In this document: positions 23,799 to 29,321 of the stretch, piece by piece
How positions within the stretch are numbered: position 1 is the stretch's first letter
How the letters are laid out: each line of letters starts with the position of its first letter
Assembly (NCBI GenBank): GCA_002313895.1
Contig: DCAW01000027.1
Span: forward strand, 1 to 29,321
DNA: 29,321 nucleotides
Direction: 5' to 3'
Source: Dehalococcoidia bacterium UBA1123
GTDB taxonomy: Bacteria; Chloroflexota; Dehalococcoidia; Lucifugimonadales; UBA1123
Notes under the pieces: generated by a model
Database searches by the model: none
What the model saw: the letters and a program-made list of their open reading frames with translations, nothing else
Told to the model about the DNA's origin: nothing
Position numbers and translations under genes: made by a program

Positions 23799-25187
23799 GT
23801 GGGCAACAACGAACTTTCAGCGATGGCCCATCTCATGCGGCGCGCGGGTTTCGGCGCCACTCGCGAGGAGTTGGAATCGAGAGTCGCAATCGGATACGAG
23901 GCGACCGTCGAAGAACTTTTGCACCCGGAAGACGGAGAGGCCGTAGACATCTACGAGTTTCTCCGGCACCATCACTCCCAATGGAAACCCGGCACCGCGG
24001 GTGGACTCGGCCAGTCGAGTTGGGTCTGGCGAATGATAAACACCAAAACTCCGTTGCAGGAAAAGATGACCCTGTTCTGGCATCAGATTTTCGCTACTGG
24101 AGTTTCCAAAGTGGACCACTATGACGAGATCATCGACATGGTGGATATGTTCCGCGAAAAAGGTCTCGGAAAGTTCAGGGCCCTGCTTCTCGAAGTCGCG
24201 AGAAGCCCGGCCATGATCTTCTGGCTGGACAACAACGAGAACCACGCCCACGCAGTTAATGAGAATTGGGGCAGGGAGCTTCTCGAATTGTTCACTCTGG
24301 GCGTGGGCAACTACACCGAAACCGACGTGAGAGAGGCATCGCGGGCTTTCACCGGCTGGACAATCGAACCCAAGCTCCCCCGGTTCCACATGGGCAGGTG
24401 GGACTGGTATTTCGAGTACCGGGCCGACGATCACGATGACGGCGAGAAAACCTTCCTCGGACGCACCGGCGACTTCAACGGCGAGGACATCATCGACATT
24501 ATCCTTGAGGAACCGGCGACGGCTCAGTTCATAGCCCGCCACCTGTACAGTTTCTTCGTTTCCGACGAGGTCCAGGTGCCTGCGTGGTCTGTGACTCCCC
24601 CTGCGGACCCGGAGGCCGTCGACACGTTGGCGAAGGTCATGATCGAATCCGACTATGACATGCGCTTGACGATGAATGTGTTGCTTAATTCAGACTTCTT
24701 CAAGGCCGCACAGTTCACCAAGATCAAGAATCCAACCGAAGTGGTAGTCGGCACGTTGAGACTGGTCGGCGATGCTGAACTGCCCAGCCCCAACTCCTTC
24801 GAGTGGTCCAACCAGATAATGTACATGGGCCAGGACCTGCTGAACCCGCCCAGTGTGGAAGGCTGGCACTATGGTCCCGAATGGGTAAACAGCGGGTTGC
24901 TGATGACGAGAACCAACTTTGTAGCCGACATGCTCAGCGAGACGGATCGTCCGGGAGTCCGAACGATCATCGACCGGGTTGGCGGCGCTGCATCAAGCCC
25001 TGAACAGTTGGTGGACTCTTGTCTCGATTTGCTGGGACCGTTTGAGGTCAGCGCCAGCACGAAAGATGAGCTGGTCGCCCATGCGTCAACGCTGACGTGG
25101 AGCGACGGTGATAAATCTGGGGCCGAGGAAAATGTCGCGGGAATGCTGCAACTCATCGTCTCAACTAGAGAGTACATGTTCGCCTGA
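23799..25187 (+). CDS. DUF1800 family protein
   Basis: The 462-residue protein shows the hallmarks of DUF1800: AHLMRRAGFGATREELE at the N-terminus, EKMTLFWHQIFATG, the ENWGRELLELFTLGVGNYTE segment with EASRAFTGWTI, and NPPSVEGWHYGPEWVNS. The family's biochemical role is unknown. In many bacteria it is paired with a DUF1501 gene, both often secreted; here no signal peptide is seen and the next gene is an NHL propeller instead. The start is a GTG with AAGGAG nine bases upstream. Confidence 0.9.
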   Translation: MGNNELSAMAHLMRRAGFGATREELESRVAIGYEATVEELLHPEDGEAVDIYEFLRHHHSQWKPGTAGGLGQSSWVWRMINTKTPLQEKMTLFWHQIFATGVSKVDHYDEIIDMVDMFREKGLGKFRALLLEVARSPAMIFWLDNNENHAHAVNENWGRELLELFTLGVGNYTETDVREASRAFTGWTIEPKLPRFHMGRWDWYFEYRADDHDDGEKTFLGRTGDFNGEDIIDIILEEPATAQFIARHLYSFFVSDEVQVPAWSVTPPADPEAVDTLAKVMIESDYDMRLTMNVLLNSDFFKAAQFTKIKNPTEVVVGTLRLVGDAELPSPNSFEWSNQIMYMGQDLLNPPSVEGWHYGPEWVNSGLLMTRTNFVADMLSETDRPGVRTIIDRVGGAASSPEQLVDSCLDLLGPFEVSASTKDELVAHASTLTWSDGDKSGAEENVAGMLQLIVSTREYMFA

Positions 25188-25196
25188 TCTTCTCAT

Positions 25197-25226
25197 CGCC
25201 ATACTGAGCGAAGCGAAGTATCTGGA
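25197..25226. repeat. Dispersed repeat, half copy G
   Basis: CGCCATACTGAGCGAAGCGA, then AGTATCTGG, matches the left half of the family, close to its apparent consensus. It lies ten bases after the DUF1800 stop, in the 75-base gap before the NHL gene. Confidence 0.7.
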
Positions 25227-25262
25227 AGTTGGAATACTCACAGCCGAATTGAAAGGGAAGAA

Positions 25263-26261
25263 ATGCTAACGAGAATCGTCGAAGACCGAGTATATGACTA
25301 TGGCCATGTCGTCGGAGGGCGCATTTTCATGGGCGTCTACACGATTGCTTTGGGACATGGGAGCAATGTGTTTGCGATTGTTCGCGGGCCATATAGCGCG
25401 AAGGTGGTCAAATTGACGATCGGAGAGATTCCCGACGATGAGGAGATCATCGTCGAATTTGGCGAGCGGGGCGAAGGCTCTGGACAGTTCACTTGGCCCG
25501 CCGGAATTGCCGTCGATAGCCAGGAGAACGTGTTCGTGACCGACGAGTGGCTTCATAGAGTCAGCGTATTCACTGCCGACGGCGAGTTTTTGAGGACGTT
25601 CGGATCGGCAGGAAATGGCGAGGGCCAGTTCAACAGGCCGTCGGGTATCACGATTGACAGCAACGACGACATCTACATCTCGGATTCTCTGAACCACCGA
25701 ATCCAAAAGGTGTCCAACGACGGACGATTCATCAACCAGTGGGGAAGTCACGGGGCCGACGCCGGCGAGTTCAACTCACCCTGGGGTATCACCGCGGATG
25801 GTCAGGGCCACGTGTATGTGGCAGACCACAAGAACCACAGAATCCAAAAATTCAACGCAGACGGGGAGTTCGTCTTCGAGTTGGGCAGCCATGGAAAAGG
25901 CGACAATCAGTTCGACCACCCTTCTTCTGTCGCCGTTGACTCCGACGGCGAAATCTATGTGTGCGACTGGGCGAACAACAGGGTCCAGACATTCGACAAA
26001 GACCGAAACTACCTGACAACCTTCGAAGGCAACGCTCAGGAGCTTTCAAAGTGGCAGCGGCAATACGTGAACGCCAACCCGGATGTATACAAGGCCCGAC
26101 GCCGCGTCTACACCCTGGAGCCTGAACAACGTTTCGCCCTTCCTATGGCGGTGGCGTTCGACAACGAAAAGTCCAGACTGATGGTGGTTGACGCCCAGCG
26201 CTGGCGGATACAGATTTACAACAAGTTACGCAACTACGCCGACCCGCAGTTCAACATCTAA
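25263..26261 (+). CDS. NHL-repeat beta-propeller protein
   Basis: This 332-residue protein has four clear NHL repeats of the form GEGQFNRPSGITIDSNDDIY, then ISDSLNHRIQ. They start near residues 67, 114, 161 and 208. Weaker first and last blades (YTIALGHGSNVFAI; PMAVAFDNEKSRLMVVDAQR) make six in all. No signal peptide or membrane helix is visible. NHL propellers act as binding scaffolds or as peptidyl-alpha-hydroxyglycine lyase-like enzymes; no enzyme motif is evident here. AAAGGGAAGAA precedes the ATG. It may be co-transcribed with the DUF1800 gene. Confidence 0.9.
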   Translation: MLTRIVEDRVYDYGHVVGGRIFMGVYTIALGHGSNVFAIVRGPYSAKVVKLTIGEIPDDEEIIVEFGERGEGSGQFTWPAGIAVDSQENVFVTDEWLHRVSVFTADGEFLRTFGSAGNGEGQFNRPSGITIDSNDDIYISDSLNHRIQKVSNDGRFINQWGSHGADAGEFNSPWGITADGQGHVYVADHKNHRIQKFNADGEFVFELGSHGKGDNQFDHPSSVAVDSDGEIYVCDWANNRVQTFDKDRNYLTTFEGNAQELSKWQRQYVNANPDVYKARRRVYTLEPEQRFALPMAVAFDNEKSRLMVVDAQRWRIQIYNKLRNYADPQFNI

Positions 26262-26363
26262 ACGGCAAGCCTCAGTTGAAATAAAATTGCGTGTTCAGTA
26301 GGATACAACCGCATCGTCGAATGACAGCATGCGCCACTTATTGAGATGGGAGTAAATAACTCT

Positions 26364-27338
26364 ATGTTCGCAGCCCGGGTAAGCAGCCCCAAGCAGTTCG
26401 AGATTATTGACATTGATATGCCCGTAGCCCAGGACGGGCAGTGCCTGATCAAGCTAGAGAGATGGTCTGTGTGCGGCTCTGACATCCGCCACGGCTACGG
26501 GCCGGTATATGCTGAAGAAGAATATCCTATGCGTCTCGGCGCCCCGTGCCACGAGACCGTGGGCACGATCATCGAAAGCAAGTCCGACAAGTTCAACGAG
26601 GGGCAGCGGGTTATCGTTCTCCCAGGGCGCGAGACCGGAGCGCTAGTGGAGTACATGGCGGGCCAAGAAGACCGCATGGTCGCCCTGCCCGACGAGGGCA
26701 CGTCCGAAGAGTGGCTCATGTGCCAGCCGTCAGGGACAGTGCTGTACTCTGTCCAGCAAGCGGGCACGGTCTTGGGCAAGAGCGTAATAGTGATGGGTCA
26801 AGGGAGCATCGGGCTGTCCTTCACGGCCATCTGCGCCCGCGCAGGCGCCAGGCAGGTCATCGCCGTTGATCCTCTGGACAATCGACTTGCGTTCGCCAAA
26901 AGATTCGGAGCGACCCACACCATCAACCCGGCCAAAGAGAACCTGGACGAGGCCGTCAACGAAATCACCAAAGGCGAGGGTGCAGAGATTTCAATTGAGG
27001 CCGCCGGATTCCCTGACACTCTGAACAACGCTCTCAAGCATGTCGCGAAGTGGGGCAAGGTCATCATATTCGGCATCCAGGGAGGCCTGCCTGGAGACAT
27101 GACCCCTGTGAACATGGGCTCGTTCCTCGCCAAGATGCCCACCATCATCCCGACAGTCGGCGCGGTAAGCGGCGATGCCGTGAGCCACATCGAGAACATG
27201 GTCGAACTCAAACAACGCGGCTGGTGGGACCCCGGAGAAATGGCAACCCACACCAAGAAGTTCGACGACATCAAAGCGGCCTACGACATGTACGAAAACT
27301 ACGAAGACGACGTCGTAAAGGTCGTCCTGAGCACGTAG
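26364..27338 (+). CDS. Zinc-type medium-chain alcohol dehydrogenase
   Basis: The 324-residue protein has the medium-chain dehydrogenase/reductase fold. Catalytic zinc ligands are likely Cys37 (SVCGSD), His63 with Glu64 (GAPCHETVG) and Cys120 (LMCQPSG). The nucleotide motif GQGSIG lies at 145-150, with an acidic residue after AVDP that favours NAD. The four-Cys structural zinc loop of classical alcohol dehydrogenases is missing. Many relatives oxidise sugar alcohols or L-threonine, but I cannot name the substrate. The second ATG (26364) has GGGAG upstream; the ATG at 26346 has no such site and would add six residues. Confidence 0.88.
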   Translation: MFAARVSSPKQFEIIDIDMPVAQDGQCLIKLERWSVCGSDIRHGYGPVYAEEEYPMRLGAPCHETVGTIIESKSDKFNEGQRVIVLPGRETGALVEYMAGQEDRMVALPDEGTSEEWLMCQPSGTVLYSVQQAGTVLGKSVIVMGQGSIGLSFTAICARAGARQVIAVDPLDNRLAFAKRFGATHTINPAKENLDEAVNEITKGEGAEISIEAAGFPDTLNNALKHVAKWGKVIIFGIQGGLPGDMTPVNMGSFLAKMPTIIPTVGAVSGDAVSHIENMVELKQRGWWDPGEMATHTKKFDDIKAAYDMYENYEDDVVKVVLST

Positions 27339-27368
27339 ATTTTCAGTTAGAACTCGATATGCTGACGA

Positions 27369-27395
27369 TAGGGGCGGGTTTGGAACCCGCCCCTA
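27369..27395. terminator. Perfect stem-loop between convergent genes
   Basis: TAGGGGCGGGTT (27369-27380) and AACCCGCCCCTA (27384-27395) form a 12-bp stem with the loop TGG. It lies 30 bases after the dehydrogenase stop and 10 before the end of the opposite gene, so it could serve both strands. No T-run follows on either side, which weakens the terminator reading. Confidence 0.45.
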
Positions 27396-27404
27396 CTGCG
27401 GACG

Positions 27405-29321
27405 TTAGTTATTCCACGGCCACTTGAATCCAGGCGGCGTTATTTTTCTGTCGAGAAAATCTTCAGTCTGCTTGCGATAGAGGACGAATGTGTCGCCAAC
27501 GCTCGAGGTGTCGTCGTACAAAAAATCAGGTATCTCGCCTTTGAGCGATGTTCGTCCGAACAGGTCAGCTTTTCCCCACACAACGACGCTATCTGCTTGA
27601 ATTGACCACCCATGCTCTCCTTCGCCAATCGATTTACGGTAGTTTTCAGGCGCAAGCAGCGCGTCCAATCGCCTGGTTGGGCGCTCGTAACGACTGTCCG
27701 CATACTCACCCCATGAGACAAGGCGACACCATTCCGGCAGTTGCGAGCCACTATACTGGTCCAAGAGTTCGCATATCGTTTCGGACGACACCTGAAGTAT
27801 GTCTCGTGGCAAGGGCGTCGCATCGAGTTTGTCCATGACAACAGCCAGATATTTTCGATACAGGTCGGTGGTCAATCGATTCCGAATATCCTCTACGCTG
27901 GCGTAGAGCCTGTCAGCCAGAGCATACTGATGAGTAGGCAGAGAGGTGTTTGTATAGATCATCAGGCATCGCTTAACGACTTCATCCTGGAACGACTGCG
28001 GCTCGGCGTTCATCGATAAAACAAAACATGGGTGTTCCTGCACCGAAGGCAGGTTCTCGTCTTTGACGATATCAAGGCCGTGAAGGTTGAACCGTTGGCG
28101 TGTAATGTCATCGAACACGACGGGGAACCGTTTATAGTTATGTTGAATGCCCCGCAATGTGCTGCGGGTGAAGCTGTCTTTTTGAACCGTATGCGGGTGC
28201 CCGAACATGCTGGTTATGAGAGTGTCCACGAGGCTGGTCTTGCCGCAGTTCGATTTCCCGTAAATTACGGCGAACGACGGGTAATGGAAGATGTTGCCGC
28301 CGGTCACCACGGCCTGAGTGCGGAGGTCACAGATAAACGGCGAGATGTACAGCCACGACATGAACGTGAAATAGTCGCGCTGCAAGCGAGGCACATCACC
28401 GACGAAACCTAATTCGTAATTGTTGAAATACTCCACAATCGCCTGAGCGCTTCGCCTCAGTCCTTCTTCATCGACTTCGAGAGATATATGTTCACCTGAC
28501 AGAGAAACGTGTCGAGATTCCTGGTGTATCGTCAGGTTCGTCGGTCTGGTTTCCTCGTTATCATGCTCGCCCTTGCGCCAGCGCATTTTCTTGATTTCGG
28601 CCTTGACCGTCGGCGTAAGAATGTACTTGCCGCGATCGCGGGTTACCTGAGGAGACACAATTCGTTCGACTGGAATAGTCAGTTCCTCAACCTTGTGAAT
28701 AACCTGTTGAATTGTTAATTCTTCCACCTGCGGAGGTTGGAACACAGTCAACCCAGTGTCCTGCATAATCGGAGTGTCCGTAAACGTGATCTCCGCCGAT
28801 TGCACGTCCACAGGCAGGTCTATCCTGTCTGCTGCCGTTTCCTTCACGGCGTCATATTCACGCGAGTAGTGGTCCCATGCGTTATCGTCATCGTCGAAAA
28901 CAATCAGGGTTTCAGGCTGTTTGCCGCCAAAGGCACGTTCCGAAAAATTAGCGGAGCCAACGATCACTCTCCTGCGTTGGGGTTCGATGGATTCTAGAAG
29001 ATACAGCTTGGAATGGGCGATGTTGTCTTTCACGACGTAAAATTCGGCTTCGCCTGCGTGGATTCTTTCGAGAATTATCCGCTGGCGGTCGTCCTCAATC
29101 TTAAAGGCCGTCTCTCTCAATTGGTTGACCAAAAATTGTTGAAAAGCGATGATGTCCGCGAAACGTCCGAGCCCTCCTTCGTAACCAAAGACACACTCAA
29201 AATGCTTGAAGGAGTATTTTTCGAGCATCCGAACGATCATCGGAGCGCTGACCGAGTAGGTCAAAACCCGCATATTGTCGAAGCCCTCGAACAGGTCCCA
29301 GTTGAAGGGTTCCGAGTCGAG
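27405..29321 (-). CDS. PLD-family nuclease fused to a P-loop ATPase, 5' end outside the window
   Basis: The frame is open to the window edge; the 16 codons before the first internal ATG (29273) read LDSEPFNWDLFEGFDN, so the true start lies beyond it. Counting from that ATG, a single phospholipase-D motif reads HSKLYLLES (His87, Lys89) with VIVGSANFSERAFG. A linker follows, then a P-loop domain: Walker A GKSNCGKTS (339-347), Walker B FPVVFDDI (383-390), a sensor-like FVLSMNAEP and an Arg in VVKRCLMIYT. This layout recalls SF3/AAA-type ATPases. PLD domains of this kind occur in restriction-type nucleases such as NgoFVII and BfiI. The protein may cut DNA under ATP control, perhaps in defence; that is inference. 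Confidence 0.72.
   Translation of the reverse strand, partial: LDSEPFNWDLFEGFDNMRVLTYSVSAPMIVRMLEKYSFKHFECVFGYEGGLGRFADIIAFQQFLVNQLRETAFKIEDDRQRIILERIHAGEAEFYVVKDNIAHSKLYLLESIEPQRRRVIVGSANFSERAFGGKQPETLIVFDDDDNAWDHYSREYDAVKETAADRIDLPVDVQSAEITFTDTPIMQDTGLTVFQPPQVEELTIQQVIHKVEELTIPVERIVSPQVTRDRGKYILTPTVKAEIKKMRWRKGEHDNEETRPTNLTIHQESRHVSLSGEHISLEVDEEGLRRSAQAIVEYFNNYELGFVGDVPRLQRDYFTFMSWLYISPFICDLRTQAVVTGGNIFHYPSFAVIYGKSNCGKTSLVDTLITSMFGHPHTVQKDSFTRSTLRGIQHNYKRFPVVFDDITRQRFNLHGLDIVKDENLPSVQEHPCFVLSMNAEPQSFQDEVVKRCLMIYTNTSLPTHQYALADRLYASVEDIRNRLTTDLYRKYLAVVMDKLDATPLPRDILQVSSETICELLDQYSGSQLPEWCRLVSWGEYADSRYERPTRRLDALLAPENYRKSIGEGEHGWSIQADSVVVWGKADLFGRTSLKGEIPDFLYDDTSSVGDTFVLYRKQTEDFLDRKITPPGFKWPWNN

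Overview
The window reads as a piece of a Gram-variable environmental bacterium with a moderately high GC content. It is most likely a member of the Chloroflexota, in the SAR202/Dehalococcoidia group. I infer this from the gene mix (luciferase-like monooxygenase, cyclase-family hydrolase, thiolase, Eis-like acetyltransferase, DUF1800 protein, amidase, NHL and YncE-like propellers) and from the many short dispersed inverted repeats between genes. There is no rRNA or tRNA here to prove it.

Layout. 49-2278 holds two housekeeping genes on the minus strand, tyrS and ribF. 2596-3735 is a scar: a membrane protein gene cut off after 90 codons and joined directly to the remains of an IS3-family element. 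3813-7596 (minus) carries a secreted lipoprotein with 14 propeller repeats, a decayed flavoprotein remnant and an intact FAD monooxygenase. 7597-8120 has no gene but contains a strong nested palindrome. 8121-12407 (minus) carries an Eis-like acetyltransferase, a D-2-hydroxyacid dehydrogenase next to an atypical P-loop protein, and an asparaginase-family enzyme lacking one expected active-site Asp. 12635-14149 is a run of very small minus-strand genes, three of them tandem diverged paralogues. 14518-15210 is the wreck of a large LuxR-type regulator.

15386-19700 holds a cyclase-family hydrolase, an F420-type luciferase-like oxidoreductase and a two-gene operon of a GatC/AtzG-like small subunit with an amidase. 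19829-20725 is a pseudogene of a secreted propeller protein. 21160-21666 is the most interesting gene: a peroxiredoxin-like thioredoxin-fold protein whose first redox Cys codon is an in-frame TGA followed by a plausible bacterial SECIS hairpin, so a candidate selenoprotein that standard gene calling would split. 21783-22976 is a thiolase; 23799-27338 (plus) carries a DUF1800 protein, an NHL propeller and a medium-chain dehydrogenase. The window ends inside a minus-strand gene fusing a PLD-family nuclease domain to a P-loop ATPase, possibly a genome-defence protein.

A family of about 90 bp inverted repeats (six roughly full copies and two half copies) sits between genes, mostly just beyond 3' ends. 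Together with the pseudogenes and the IS scar, this marks the region as plastic accessory DNA carrying catabolic and redox enzymes beside a small housekeeping block.
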